Assembly (NCBI RefSeq): GCF_003049085.1
Contig: NZ_PIQX01000002.1
Location: 1-64,000, forward strand
DNA from: Campylobacter concisus
GTDB lineage: Bacteria > Campylobacterota > Campylobacteria > Campylobacterales > Campylobacteraceae
Length of the DNA stretch: 64,000 bases
Reading direction: 5' to 3'
In this document: piece after piece, positions 34,614 through 43,762 of the stretch
How the letters are laid out: every line of letters starts with the position of its first letter
Numbering within the stretch: the first letter of the stretch is position 1
Program-made: the position numbers and the translations under genes
The notes under the pieces: generated by a model
Told to the model about the DNA's origin: nothing
Seen by the model: only the letters and a program-made list of their open reading frames with translations
Database searches by the model: none

Positions 34614-34922
34614 ATGCTTTACTTTGGCACTGCTGGCAAAGGCGGACATCTCTATACCGTTGAGGCGAAAAGTGGCGAAGTGATATTTAAATTTAAAACA
34701 AGTGGCGCGGAGCATTTTGTTTGGGTCGAGGGTCAAATTTTGCTCGCAAACCGCAAAAATAAACCAGTTTTGATAAGCGCCAAAGATGGCTTGCTTTTAA
34801 AAGAGATAGAGTTTGAGAAATTTAGACTTAGCGCAGATCAGATCATGCTAGTAAGCGGTGGCAGGCTCTATGCTGTGGCAAATGACGGAGCTAAAATTTA
34901 CGCAGTTTGCGCAAGAATTTAG
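34614..34922 (+). CDS. Small PQQ-repeat-like protein
   Basis: The 102-residue protein reads as three or so beta-propeller strands of the PQQ/WD-like type: LYFGTAGKGGHLYTVEAKSG, EVIFKFKTSGAEHFVWVEG, PVLISAKDGLLLKEIEFEK, and SGGRLYAVANDGAKIYAV. There is no signal peptide. It is preceded by a very strong ribosome site (AAGGAGGG), which supports it as a real gene. Its size is too small for a complete propeller, so it may multimerise or be a fragment. The function is not known. Confidence 0.6.
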   Translation: MLYFGTAGKGGHLYTVEAKSGEVIFKFKTSGAEHFVWVEGQILLANRKNKPVLISAKDGLLLKEIEFEKFRLSADQIMLVSGGRLYAVANDGAKIYAVCARI

Positions 34923-34962
34923 CCTTGGCGAAATTTATCGCCAAAGCCATAATGAGATAAAT

Positions 34963-36402
34963 TTATCTCTTCTTTTTATATCTTTTTATCGCCTCTACAA
35001 TTACCTCTTCTAGATCGTCATTTGGCTCTTTGTTCATATCATCATAGGTGTTTTCAAGGATAGTTTTTAAGTTTTTCTCAACGTAGCTAGTATCGAAAAA
35101 TCCTCGTCTAAACTCCTTACTTTTGCTGATCGTTAGCAAAAATGGGATGATCGTTCGCACGCCCTCGATGGTAAATTCTTCAAGTGCTCTTTCAAGCTTA
35201 TTTACAGCAAGATCGTAGTCGGTTGCTTTGACGATCAGTTTTGCGATAAGTGAGTCGTAAAATGGCGGTATGGTGTAGTCTTTATAGACGTGGCTATCTA
35301 CGCGCACAGATGGGCCAAGAGCTGGGTAGTAGCCCTCGATCGTGCCTGGTGCTGGGATGAAATTCTCCCAGACATTCTCAGCCGTGATCCTTGCTTCTAT
35401 CGCGTAGCCGCGTGGCTTGATGTCGCTTTGCTCGATCTCTAATATCTCGCCCGCAGCGATCCTTATCTGCCTAACGACTAGATCATGGCCTGTGATCTCT
35501 TCAGTGATGCCGTGCTCCACTTGGATACGAGTGTTCATCTCCATGAAGTAAAAGTTATTGTAGTCATCTAGCAAAAACTCGATCGTTCCTACGTTTGAGT
35601 AGCCCACAGCCTTTGCAGCAGCCACTGCGGTCACGCCCATGATCTTTCTTAAATTTTCGCTAATTGATGGGCAAGGTGCGATCTCGATGATCTTTTGGTG
35701 GCGCCTTTGGATAGAGCAGTCACGCTCGCAAAGGTGGATGATGTTGCCGTAGTTATCGCCTAAAATTTGAAACTCGATGTGGCGAGGATTGACGACAAGC
35801 TTCTCCATAAAAACTTCGTCGTTGTTAAAGTATGCTTTTGCCTCTCTGGTGCATGACTCAAAGGCATCTTGCATATCTTCTTCTTGCCAAACTTCTCTGA
35901 TGCCACGGCCACCACCACCACCGCTTGCTTTTAAGATGACTGGGTAGCCGATGCGTCTAGCGTGCTCTTTTATGGCATCCATGCTCTCGTCATTTAGCTT
36001 TTCTGTGCCTGGAACGATTGGTATGCCGTTTCTCTTCATCAGGTATCTTGCGATATTTTTATCACCCATTTTTCTTATCACTTCAGCCTTTGGACCGATA
36101 AAGATAAGCCCAGCGTCCTCGACCGCCTTTGCAAATTCGTAGTTTTCGCTTAAAAAGCCGTATCCTGGGTGTATCGCGTCAGCCCCGCACTCTTTAGCAA
36201 GCTTTACGATAGCTTTGGCGTCAAGATAGCCCTTGATCGGATCTTCGCCCACTTGATAGGCCTCATCAGCGATCCTGACGTGTAAGCACTCGCTGTCTGG
36301 TGCTGTGTAAATTCCTACGCTTTGGATGTGTAAATCCCTACAAGCTCTGACTATCCTAACTGCGATCTCGCCACGATTTGCGATAAGAATTTTATGTATC
36401 AT
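34963..36402 (-). CDS. pycA: Biotin carboxylase, probably pyruvate carboxylase subunit A
   Basis: It carboxylates biotin using ATP and bicarbonate. The 479 residues show ILIANRGEIAVRIVRACRD, the AIHPGYGFLSEN segment, the glycine-rich ATP loop ILKASGGGGGRGIR, the EKLVVNPRHIEFQILGD motif, and RIQVEHGITEEITGHDLV. Its length and lysine-rich tail (RYKKKR) match the PycA subunit of Campylobacter as I recall, rather than the shorter AccC of fatty-acid synthesis. In C. jejuni the B subunit is elsewhere; none is here. It stands alone, with GGATAG before its ATG. Confidence 0.88.
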   Translation of the reverse strand: MIHKILIANRGEIAVRIVRACRDLHIQSVGIYTAPDSECLHVRIADEAYQVGEDPIKGYLDAKAIVKLAKECGADAIHPGYGFLSENYEFAKAVEDAGLIFIGPKAEVIRKMGDKNIARYLMKRNGIPIVPGTEKLNDESMDAIKEHARRIGYPVILKASGGGGGRGIREVWQEEDMQDAFESCTREAKAYFNNDEVFMEKLVVNPRHIEFQILGDNYGNIIHLCERDCSIQRRHQKIIEIAPCPSISENLRKIMGVTAVAAAKAVGYSNVGTIEFLLDDYNNFYFMEMNTRIQVEHGITEEITGHDLVVRQIRIAAGEILEIEQSDIKPRGYAIEARITAENVWENFIPAPGTIEGYYPALGPSVRVDSHVYKDYTIPPFYDSLIAKLIVKATDYDLAVNKLERALEEFTIEGVRTIIPFLLTISKSKEFRRGFFDTSYVEKNLKTILENTYDDMNKEPNDDLEEVIVEAIKRYKKKR

Positions 36403-36519
36403 AGGCTATCCTTTTTGAGTTTTTCTTATCATATAACTATTCGTTTTATTTTTAGATAAATTTGTTAAGTCTGGTTTTAAAATTTGAGTGCAAAAGGCTA
36501 AATTTACACTCAAATTTCT

Positions 36520-37068
36520 TTATTTGCTGATGATTTGTGGGAAAGGTGTGGCTAGGGCTTTTTTGCTAAAGTCTTGCGACTCGATCGTGAAATTTGTAGC
36601 AAATCTTTGAATGCCCTCTTTTTTATAAGCACGCCTTTGGATGGTGAAAAGGACTAAATTTCCGCCTTGTTTGGTGTAGCGATATATCGAGTGCTCGGCT
36701 GTTGGCACGCCATTTAGGTTTGAAAATATCGTTATATCAAGATAAATTTCATTTGCGAGTGAGCCCTTTTTATAAGCCACTTTTAGCCCTTTTGCTTTTA
36801 GCTCTTTTAGATCATTTATCTTTTGCTCGACCGCTTGCTCTGGCGTAGCGTCAAATTTAAGGGTATTTAGCGAGAGCATGTAGCTAAAACTATCTATCTT
36901 CTCGCCAGGGAGCAAATACTCCTGCGTGAATAAATTTGGCACAGGCTTGGCTGAGCCTGCTAGCGAGTAGAGTCTGTTGTCAAATTTTATCTGCATCGGC
37001 TCAAAATACTGAGTAGCTGCGAGCAAGAGCGCTGGCAAAGCGATAAATGCTAAAAATTTCTTCATCAA
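36520..37068 (-). CDS. Exported hypothetical protein upstream of hemJ
   Basis: A 182-residue protein with a signal peptide (about residues 1-17, ending LLLAA). The mature part reads QYFEPMQIKFDNRLYSLAGS, YLLPGEKIDSFSYMLSL and LDITIFSNLNGVPTAEHSIY, with a strand-rich pattern. I do not recognise the family. It is the downstream member of a unit with hemJ (6 bases apart), so it is probably co-transcribed. Confidence 0.7.
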   Translation of the reverse strand: MMKKFLAFIALPALLLAATQYFEPMQIKFDNRLYSLAGSAKPVPNLFTQEYLLPGEKIDSFSYMLSLNTLKFDATPEQAVEQKINDLKELKAKGLKVAYKKGSLANEIYLDITIFSNLNGVPTAEHSIYRYTKQGGNLVLFTIQRRAYKKEGIQRFATNFTIESQDFSKKALATPFPQIISK

Positions 37069-37074
37069 ATTCCT

Positions 37075-37509
37075 TTAAAATGGATTTACTATCATTACCC
37101 AGATGATGATGAGCATCGCGATAGTTGGCACTTCGTTGTAGGCTCTAAAGAAGATGCCACTTTTGGTACAGCGTTTTTCTTTGAGCTGCTTCATGTAGCG
37201 TCCAAGGTCTAGGTGATAGATAGCCATCAAGATGACAACTAAAATTTTGACGTGTATGTGACCAGTTTGTATAAGATCAGGCATCGCGATAAGTATCAAA
37301 ATGCCAGTGACAAATGAGCCGATGAGTGCGACCCAGCCGATGTAGTGATACATCTTGTACTCCATCACTTCGACCACTTTTACAAAGTCAGGTTTGTCCA
37401 TGTTTTCTACGTGATAAACGTAGAGCCTTGGCTGATAAAACAGCACTGCCATCCACGAGATGAAAAACAAATAGTGGAGGTATTTTAAGTAATTATAATA
37501 GTCTATCAT
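37075..37509 (-). CDS. hemJ: Protoporphyrinogen oxidase HemJ
   Basis: HemJ is the haem-dependent inner-membrane enzyme that oxidises protoporphyrinogen IX in haem synthesis. The 144-residue protein has four transmembrane helices, conserved histidines in HYLFFISWMAVLFYQPRLY and MYHYIGWVALIGSF, the HVKILVVILMAIYHLDLGR helix, and the terminal RAYNEVPTIAMLIIIWVMIV. It starts 10 bases after the TM2 gene in a long minus-strand run (glmM, lspA, TM2, hemJ, exported protein). Confidence 0.9.
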   Translation of the reverse strand: MIDYYNYLKYLHYLFFISWMAVLFYQPRLYVYHVENMDKPDFVKVVEVMEYKMYHYIGWVALIGSFVTGILILIAMPDLIQTGHIHVKILVVILMAIYHLDLGRYMKQLKEKRCTKSGIFFRAYNEVPTIAMLIIIWVMIVNPF

Positions 37510-37518
37510 AATGTCTCC

Positions 37519-37881
37519 TTATCTAAAAAGTATCTCTTTTCTAGCTTCAAATTCGGCCTTGCTGATCGCACCACTCTCAAAAAGCTCGTAAAGCCTTTTT
37601 AGGTCTTCTTTTTTATCTTTTAGTTTTAGTCTCTCTTTTAGCTCGACTTTTTGTAAATTTTTCTCTACATAAGCACCAACTAAAAATGCATCTATAAGCC
37701 ACCAAATGCCCCAGATGATTAAAAATGGTATGCCTATAATGAAATAAAACGTAGCATATCCAACGAAAAATAGTCCCATCATCAAAAAGCCAGTGATAAA
37801 TTTACCAAGGTAAATTCTATGCGCTCCAAGCCAGCCAGTAAGTAGCCAAAGCGCGTATGCGACGTAGATATTATTTGCCAC
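37519..37881 (-). CDS. TM2 domain membrane protein
   Basis: The 120 residues contain a TM2 domain (WLLTGWLGAHRIYLGKFITG, then GIWWLIDAFLVGAYVEKN) with two or three hydrophobic helices, followed by a short cytoplasmic tail ending KLYELFESGAISKAEFEARK, which resembles a SHOCT-like oligomerisation motif. The gene overlaps lspA by 11 bases. Function unknown; the family is widespread. Confidence 0.82.
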   Translation of the reverse strand: MANNIYVAYALWLLTGWLGAHRIYLGKFITGFLMMGLFFVGYATFYFIIGIPFLIIWGIWWLIDAFLVGAYVEKNLQKVELKERLKLKDKKEDLKRLYELFESGAISKAEFEARKEILFR

Positions 37882-38323
37882 TCTCTCTCCTTTTTCTAAA
37901 ACTTTGCCAAAGTATCATCACGACGCAAAGATCGATCATCACATCAGCGAAGTTAAAGACTGCAAAGTTAAACCACTTGTGCCAAAAGACGTAATCCACG
38001 ACGCCGCCATGGATAAATCTATCTGTGATATTTGAGCTGCCAGCTCCTAGCAAAGCTCCAAGCCAAATAGCATGCGAGCAAAGCAGCTTTTTCTCAACGA
38101 CTAGATAGACAAAAACGCCTAAAATAAGGGCTATCTGGATAAATTTAAGCCACTCATCCAAAAAGGCAAACATCGAAAATGCAACGCCCTTATTATATGT
38201 AAGAACTAGCGAGAAAAACTCGCCCTCCCACGAAAAACCATCTATAAATATCATCTTTATCGCTTGATCAACAATAAAGATGAGAAAAAACGCGATAAAA
38301 AATTTAACTAAGCTTTTACGCAT
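37871..38323 (-). CDS. lspA: Lipoprotein signal peptidase (signal peptidase II)
   Basis: LspA cleaves the signal peptide from lipoproteins after lipid attachment. The 150 residues have four membrane helices and the two catalytic aspartate boxes [16 protein letters not shown] and [15 protein letters not shown], plus the [14 protein letters not shown] segment. It overlaps the glmM stop by eight bases, so the genes are coupled. Confidence 0.95.
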   Translation of the reverse strand: MRKSLVKFFIAFFLIFIVDQAIKMIFIDGFSWEGEFFSLVLTYNKGVAFSMFAFLDEWLKFIQIALILGVFVYLVVEKKLLCSHAIWLGALLGAGSSNITDRFIHGGVVDYVFWHKWFNFAVFNFADVMIDLCVVMILWQSFRKRRESGK

Positions 38324-39659
38324 TTAGGGCTTTTACAAAAAAATTCTCAACTTCATCCATGCGTTTTTCAACTAAAGTTTGATTTTTGCCTTCAAGCAAA
38401 AGTCTGATCAAATTTTCAGTGCCAGAGTATCTAAAGAGCGATCTTATGCCCTCTTTTGCGAGGCTAGCCTCAAGCTCTTTTAGTCCCTCTATCTTATCAA
38501 GCGGCTTTTTCTCTGTGATCTTTAAATTTAGCAAAATTTGCGGATATGGCTTTAGCTCGCCAAAAATTTCACTAGCTTTTTTACCTTTTTTAAGCATCAT
38601 CGCAACGACTTGCATCGAAGTAACAAGGCCGTCCCCAGTCTTAGCGTAGTCGTTAAATATGACGTGACCGCTTTGCTCGCCGCCAAAATTTATGCCATTT
38701 TCTTTCATCATCTCAAGCACGTATTTATCGCCTACGTTTGAGCGAAGTAGCTTGATCTTGTGAGCTTTTAGATAGTCATCAAGTGCGGCGTTACTCATCA
38801 CAGTAGCCACGATGGCTCCACCTTTTAGCGCCTTTTGCTCGTGTAAAAATGCAGCTAGTGAGCCAAGTATCGCGTCGCCATGCACAACTTCGCCGTTTTC
38901 ATCGACAACGACAAGCCTATCAGCATCGCCGTCAAATGCAAAGCCGATGTCGGCACGAAGCCTTTTTACCTCGCTTGCTAGATCTTCTGGGTGAAGTGCG
39001 CCGCAGTTTTGGTTGATGTTGCTACCATTTGGCTCGTCGTTTATGACGATGACATCAGCTCCAAGCTCGCTAAATACAGTTGGTGCGACCTTGTAAGCAG
39101 CTCCGTTTGCCACGTCTAAAACTACTCGTAAATTCTTTAAATTTAGCTCTTTTGGGAATGAATTTTTGATCTGCACGATATATCTGCCGATAACATCGTC
39201 GATCCTCTTGTTTGCACCGATCTCTGTCATCGTTTTTTGGGCGTTTGCGATGAGCTCATCGTCGTAGAAGATTTTTTCTATCTCGGCCTCTATCGTCTCA
39301 TCAAGTTTGTTGCCAAAGCTATCAAAAAATTTGATGCCGTTATCGTAGTATGGGTTGTGTGAGGCGCTTATCATTATGCCAGCGTCACAGCGCATATTTT
39401 CTGTTAAAAATGCGATTGCAGGCGTTGGCATAGGGCCTATTTGAAGGACGTTGTAGCCAACTGCAGTTAGTCCTGCAACGATGGCAGTTTCGATCATATA
39501 GCCACTTTTTCTAGTATCTTTTCCAACTAAAATCACATTTGTCGCTGAGGTCTTTCTAAAGTAAATTCCAGCAGCCATTGCAAGGCGCATAGATGTTTGA
39601 GCTGAAAGCTTTTCGCCAGCCTTACCACGAACTCCGTCTGTTCCAAAAAGTTTCATCAA
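38316..39659 (-). CDS. glmM: Phosphoglucosamine mutase
   Basis: GlmM converts glucosamine 6-phosphate to glucosamine 1-phosphate for UDP-GlcNAc and the cell wall. The 447 residues show [13 protein letters not shown], the active-site serine in [17 protein letters not shown], the metal-binding loop [15 protein letters not shown] and the phosphate-binding [15 protein letters not shown] near the end. It heads a five-gene cell-envelope run with lspA overlapping it. Confidence 0.97.
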   Translation of the reverse strand: MMKLFGTDGVRGKAGEKLSAQTSMRLAMAAGIYFRKTSATNVILVGKDTRKSGYMIETAIVAGLTAVGYNVLQIGPMPTPAIAFLTENMRCDAGIMISASHNPYYDNGIKFFDSFGNKLDETIEAEIEKIFYDDELIANAQKTMTEIGANKRIDDVIGRYIVQIKNSFPKELNLKNLRVVLDVANGAAYKVAPTVFSELGADVIVINDEPNGSNINQNCGALHPEDLASEVKRLRADIGFAFDGDADRLVVVDENGEVVHGDAILGSLAAFLHEQKALKGGAIVATVMSNAALDDYLKAHKIKLLRSNVGDKYVLEMMKENGINFGGEQSGHVIFNDYAKTGDGLVTSMQVVAMMLKKGKKASEIFGELKPYPQILLNLKITEKKPLDKIEGLKELEASLAKEGIRSLFRYSGTENLIRLLLEGKNQTLVEKRMDEVENFFVKALNA

Positions 39660-39776
39660 TTTATCCTTTTTATTATAAAATTGTGCTATTTTATCAGAAT
39701 TTACCTAATTTAAAATCTAAAATTTTACTTTCATTAAGGATGACTTAAATTAAGGTTAAATTTATTATATCTTTAA

Positions 39777-39782
39777 TATAAT
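39777..39782 (+). promoter_or_regulatory. -10 box of rpsT
   Basis: TATAAT lies 31 bases upstream of the rpsT start, with T-rich periodic DNA before it, on the strand opposite to the glmM promoter. Confidence 0.65.
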
Positions 39783-39813
39783 CACCGACTAAAATTATTC
39801 AAAAAGGTATATT

Positions 39814-40083
39814 ATGGCAAACCATAAATCTGCTGAAAAAAGAGCTAGACAAACTATAAAAAGAACAGAAAGAAATAGATTTTACCGCACAAGACTTAAA
39901 AATATAACAAAAGCAGTGCGTGTAGCTGTAGAAGCTAAAGATCTAAATGCTGCAAATGAAGCTTTAAAAGTTGCTAATAAAAGTATCCACAGCTTCGTAA
40001 GTAGAGGCTTTTTGAAGAAACAAACTGCTGCTCGTCGCGTTAGTCGTCTTGCACAATTAGTAAATACTCTAAAAGCTGCTTAA
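39814..40083 (+). CDS. rpsT: 30S ribosomal protein S20
   Basis: An 89-residue basic protein that binds 16S rRNA early in assembly, with the family motifs [36 protein letters not shown] and a C-terminal [17 protein letters not shown]. It is followed after 13 bases by prfA, so the two are co-transcribed. Confidence 0.97.
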   Translation: MANHKSAEKRARQTIKRTERNRFYRTRLKNITKAVRVAVEAKDLNAANEALKVANKSIHSFVSRGFLKKQTAARRVSRLAQLVNTLKAA

Positions 40084-40096
40084 TTTATAAAATTTA

Positions 40097-41164
40097 ATGT
40101 TTGCTGATAAACTTCATCCATTTTTGGATCGCTATAATGAAATTTCTACGCTTCTTAGCGATCCAAATATAGCAAACGATATCGAAAAGATGACAAAGCT
40201 CTCAAAAGAGCAATCATCTATCGAACCAGTCGCATCTGCCTCAACAAAATATCTAGAAATTTTAAAAGACATCGATGAAAATAAAGCCCTACTTGAAGAT
40301 TCTGAGCTTGGTGAGCTTGCAAAAGAGGAGCTTAAAAATTTAGAAATTTCAAGAGAGAAGCTTGAAGAAGAGATAAAAATTTTACTTCTTCCAAAAGATC
40401 CAAATGATGATAAAAATATATTTTTAGAAATTCGCGCAGGTACTGGTGGCGATGAGGCTGCGCTATTTGTTGGAGATCTTTTTAATGCTTACATTAGATA
40501 TGCAGAGCTTCGAGGATATAAATTTGAGATAGTTAGCCAAAGCGAAGGCAATACTGGCGGTTTTAAAGAGATCATCGTGCTTATAAAAGGCAAAGGCGCT
40601 TACTCAAGACTAAAATTTGAAGGTGGTACACACAGAGTTCAGCGTGTACCAGAGACTGAGAGCCAGGGCAGGGTGCATACTTCAGCTGTGACTGTGGCTA
40701 TCATGCCAGAGGTTGAGGATAGTGAGATCGAGATCAATCCAAATGATATAAGAGTCGATGTGATGAGAAGCTCAGGCCATGGCGGTCAGTCAGTAAATAC
40801 AACTGATAGTGCCGTTAGAATCACGCATATACCAACAGGACTTGTTGTAACAAACCAAGATGGTAAGAGTCAGCACAAAAACAAAGAAGCTGCGATGAAG
40901 GTGCTAAAAGCTAGACTTTATGAGCTTCAAGAGCAAGAGAGACTTGCAAAAGAAACTAGTGAGCGAAAGAGCCAAGTTGGCACTGGAGACCGCTCAGGTA
41001 GGATAAGAACTTATAACTATCCGCAAAACCGCATAAGCGATCACCGCATAAATTTAACACTTTATCGCCTTGATGCGATCATGGCTGCAGGGCTATTTGA
41101 CGAGATCATTGAGCCGCTTATCACTCACTATCAAGCAGAAGCCATGCTAGAAGCTGGTATTTAA
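40097..41164 (+). CDS. prfA: Peptide chain release factor 1
   Basis: RF1 ends translation at UAA and UAG. The 355 residues show the peptidyl-hydrolysis motif GGQ in [17 protein letters not shown] and the stop-codon-reading P-x-T tripeptide as PET in [20 protein letters not shown] (P-A-T in E. coli), which separates it from RF2. Length is near the usual 360. It follows rpsT directly. Confidence 0.97.
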   Translation: MFADKLHPFLDRYNEISTLLSDPNIANDIEKMTKLSKEQSSIEPVASASTKYLEILKDIDENKALLEDSELGELAKEELKNLEISREKLEEEIKILLLPKDPNDDKNIFLEIRAGTGGDEAALFVGDLFNAYIRYAELRGYKFEIVSQSEGNTGGFKEIIVLIKGKGAYSRLKFEGGTHRVQRVPETESQGRVHTSAVTVAIMPEVEDSEIEINPNDIRVDVMRSSGHGGQSVNTTDSAVRITHIPTGLVVTNQDGKSQHKNKEAAMKVLKARLYELQEQERLAKETSERKSQVGTGDRSGRIRTYNYPQNRISDHRINLTLYRLDAIMAAGLFDEIIEPLITHYQAEAMLEAGI

Positions 41165-41495
41165 ACTTTCAAATTTTATAATTTATTTCTTTACCTAAAA
41201 ATATTACTTTAGCTTAAAATACTTTTAAATTTACCAATCTTTAAAGTCAAATTTACAAGAATTTTACAAAAATAGATATTTAGAAGTAGTAGTTAGTAAT
41301 ATTTTTTCTCGTTTTTTTTAAAACAATATAAATTAAATTTTTAGATTTTATTTCTCAAATAGCAATTTATAGGGCATTTAAAAGTATAAAATTTTTATTT
41401 TTGATATTATAATTTTGTATAAATAGCTTTTAAGTTTTGCTTAATAATTCTACCTTACAATTTCACCATAATTTAATTCAAAACAAGGAGATAAA
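41165..41495. other. AT-rich intergenic stretch upstream of the Mop gene
   Basis: No gene is visible in these 331 bases. A TATAAT at 41408-41413 is a candidate -10 box for the following gene, about 83 bases before its start. Confidence 0.45.
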
Positions 41496-41915
41496 ATGTC
41501 AATAAGTGCAAGAAATCAACTAAATGTTGAGATCACAGAAGTAAGAACAGGTGCGGTAAATTCGCTAATATCTGCTAAGCTTGCAGGCGGTGAGGTGCTA
41601 AAAGCGACTGTTACGGTTGATAGTGAAAAAGGTCTTGATCTTAAAGTTGGTAAAAAAGCTATATTTTTATTCAAAGCTTCAAGCGTTATCGTTTCAAAAG
41701 ATGACAGCATCAAGCTTAGTGCAACAAACCAAATCAAAGGTGTTGTTAGCGAGATAAAAGACGGAGCTGTAAATACTGAAGTTATTATCGATGTAAATGG
41801 CAGTAAAATTTCAGCTATCATCACAAGAGAGTCAGTTAGCAGCCTAGCTTTAAAAGTAGGAGATAAAGTAACTGCAATCATCAAAGCAACTCAAATTATA
41901 GTTGGTGTTAAATAA
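41496..41915 (+). CDS. Molybdopterin-binding (Mop/TOBE) protein
   Basis: The 139 residues are two tandem Mop domains: residues about 1-67 (ARNQLNVEITEVRTGAVNS ... FKASSVIVS) and about 71-137 (ATNQIKGVVSEIKDGAVNTE ... IKATQIIVGVK). Such proteins bind molybdate and serve as storage or as a regulatory sensor. It stands alone with a strong ribosome site (AAGGAG) and a strong terminator, so it is an independent unit. Molybdate transport genes are not in this window. Confidence 0.9.
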   Translation: MSISARNQLNVEITEVRTGAVNSLISAKLAGGEVLKATVTVDSEKGLDLKVGKKAIFLFKASSVIVSKDDSIKLSATNQIKGVVSEIKDGAVNTEVIIDVNGSKISAIITRESVSSLALKVGDKVTAIIKATQIIVGVK

Positions 41916-41918
41916 TTT

Positions 41919-41942
41919 ACGGAGCAATTTTGCTCCGTTCTT
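41919..41942 (+). terminator. Terminator of the Mop gene
   Basis: ACGGAGCAA and TTGCTCCGT form a perfect 9-bp stem with a 2-base gap, four bases after the stop, followed by TCTTCT. Confidence 0.8.
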
Positions 41943-42122
41943 CTAAACTAAATTCTATTCTTAAGCTAAAATCTAAAATACTCTAAAAATTATCAGCCAA
42001 GTTATAAATTTAAAGAAGTTGTAGTAAATATTTTTAAAGCTATTTACTTAAAAATTTTATAGCTAAAATTTATATTACTTTTTACTTTTGTAGCCTATCC
42101 ATCATTTTATGCAGAGTGTAGC

Positions 42123-42325
42123 ATGCCAAAAGTTCACCACACAATAGGTGGTCTAAGTATCAATACAAAAGTCCATGTCATAAGCTCTCAAACAGCTATG
42201 CCTATACCAAATTTATATGCAGCCGGCGAGATCACAGGTGGCGTTCATGAGCCATTCGTCTAGGTCCAGTCATGATAACTGACCACTTAACATTTGGCAT
42301 GATCACTACTAAGACTATAGGATAA
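42123..42325 (+). pseudogene. C-terminal fragment of a flavocytochrome c/fumarate reductase-like protein
   Basis: From ATG 42123 the frame reads [18 protein letters not shown] and [20 protein letters not shown] before a TAG at about 42261; the next frame continues as [17 protein letters not shown] and stops at 42325. These match the end of flavocytochrome c/urocanate-reductase-type flavoproteins (HHT-GG, P-I-P-x-LYAAGE-TGGVHG-x-NRLGGN, A-TDxLTFGRIA), so it is a piece of such a gene with one frameshift. The upstream 1 kb or more of the parent gene is missing and replaced by unrelated DNA. Confidence 0.8.
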
Positions 42326-42352
42326 AAAGATGCGGTAAGCGTTTGCTCACCA

Positions 42353-42580
42353 CTATAAATTTTTAAATCTATAAACTCCGTTTTTCACTCGCTCAAAAAT
42401 TTTCTTCTCTTCAAGCAACTTAAACGTGCTTATCACGGTTGGTTTGCTCACATCTAGCTTTTCACAAATTTCTGAAATTTTTACTACAATAAAGCCATTT
42501 TCATCACAGCTTTTAACTAGCAAATTTATAATTTCTACCTTTTTCTCACCAATGATTGCCTTGTAAATTTTTTCATTCAT
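42353..42580 (-). CDS. Small winged-helix transcription regulator
   Basis: A 75-residue ArsR- or RepL-like winged helix: helix 2-helix 3 with ISEICEKLDVSKPTVISTF and the wing ERVKNGVYRF. There are no cysteine metal ligands except two isolated ones (CDENG, CEKL). It lies one base after the dgkA stop in the same direction, so it is probably co-transcribed. The order xth-dgkA-regulator resembles the C. jejuni region Cj0255c-Cj0258 as I recall it. Confidence 0.7.
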   Translation of the reverse strand: MNEKIYKAIIGEKKVEIINLLVKSCDENGFIVVKISEICEKLDVSKPTVISTFKLLEEKKIFERVKNGVYRFKNL

Positions 42581-42581
42581 A

Positions 42582-42947
42582 CTAGCCCCAAATTTTATAC
42601 CCTATTGCCATGCACCAAAGCGCGCCACATAAGAAATTTGCGATCATCACAGCTGCACTTCCTGCATCTTTTGCCGCCTTTGCTAGGGCGTGATAGTCTG
42701 GGCTTGCAAGATCAGTTACTCGCTCTAAGCCAGAGTTTAGGCACTCGCAAACTAGCACAAATGCCATGCTAAAGATCAAAAATAGATTAAAAACAAGGTC
42801 AAAATTCCAAAAAAATAGCGATAGTGTTGCTAATAAAAATATGCAAATTTCTATCCTAAAGCTCTTTTCATTTTTGAAAATTTCAGCCAAACCCTCTCTT
42901 GCGTAGCCAAAATTTTTAAAAAATTTATACTCTGGCTGGTTTCTCAT
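42582..42947 (-). CDS. dgkA: Diacylglycerol kinase, prokaryotic
   Basis: DgkA recycles diacylglycerol to phosphatidic acid in the inner membrane. The 121 residues carry three membrane helices and the family signature CECLNSGLERVTDLASP followed by AKAAKDAGSAAVMI. I start at the second ATG (42947), because AAAAGGA lies six bases before it; the upstream ATG at 42974 has no good ribosome site. The small regulator follows it; xth diverges. Confidence 0.92.
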   Translation of the reverse strand: MRNQPEYKFFKNFGYAREGLAEIFKNEKSFRIEICIFLLATLSLFFWNFDLVFNLFLIFSMAFVLVCECLNSGLERVTDLASPDYHALAKAAKDAGSAAVMIANFLCGALWCMAIGYKIWG

Positions 42948-43000
42948 AATTTTCCTTTTTGTGATTTTTGGCATAATTATAATTAAAAAAAGGATGAAAT

Positions 43001-43759
43001 TTGAAACTTATTAGCTGGAATGTAAATGGCCTTAGAGCACTTGTAACAAAAGATGGCTTTGGTTGGCTTGATGAGATAAAGCCTGATTTCTTGGCACTTC
43101 AAGAGATCAAGGTCAAAGAAAGTGACGTGCCAAAGGAAATTTATAACCTTGGCTTTAAAGATATAAGTGTAAACTCGGGTGAGAGGGCCGGATACTCTGG
43201 TGTGATGAGCCTAGCAAATTTTGACATTTCTACACAAAAGGCGGCCTTCTTTGATGACACGGAGGGGCGTGTTTTGGAGCATAGATTTGGCGATATCGTG
43301 CTTTTTAATATCTATTTTCCAAATGGCCAAAAGGATGACGAGCGACTAGCCTATAAAATGTACTTTTACGAGAAATTTCTAGCTTACTGCAAAGAACTTG
43401 TAAAAAGCGGCAAAGAGGTGATATTTTGTGGTGATGTAAATACCGCTCACCGCGAGATCGACCTTAAAAATCCAAAGGTAAATGCCAAGACTTCAGGCTT
43501 TTTGCCTATCGAGCGAGCATGGATAGATGAGGTACTAAAAAGTGGTTTTATAGATACTTTTAGAGCTATAAATGGCGACGTAGCGGACGCTTACTCGTGG
43601 TGGAGCTACCGCTTTAATGCAAGGGCGAAAAATGTTGGCTGGAGGATTGATTATTTTTTTATTTCACAAGGATTAAAAGATAGGCTAAAAGACGCATTTA
43701 TCTTGCCAGAGATCACAGGCAGCGATCACTGCCCGGTTGGCATAGATATAGAAATTTAG
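43001..43759 (+). CDS. xth: Exodeoxyribonuclease III (AP endonuclease)
   Basis: Xth cleaves DNA at abasic sites. The 252 residues contain WNVNGLRALVTKDGFGWL, the glutamate of LALQEIKVKESDV, YSGVMSL, FCGDVNTAHREIDLKNPK, YSWWSYRFNARAKNVGWRID and the terminal GSDHCPVGIDIE, all typical of the ExoIII/APE fold with their catalytic residues. It diverges from dgkA and ends four bases before the convergent EAL gene. Confidence 0.95.
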   Translation: MKLISWNVNGLRALVTKDGFGWLDEIKPDFLALQEIKVKESDVPKEIYNLGFKDISVNSGERAGYSGVMSLANFDISTQKAAFFDDTEGRVLEHRFGDIVLFNIYFPNGQKDDERLAYKMYFYEKFLAYCKELVKSGKEVIFCGDVNTAHREIDLKNPKVNAKTSGFLPIERAWIDEVLKSGFIDTFRAINGDVADAYSWWSYRFNARAKNVGWRIDYFFISQGLKDRLKDAFILPEITGSDHCPVGIDIEI

Positions 43760-43762
43760 CCA

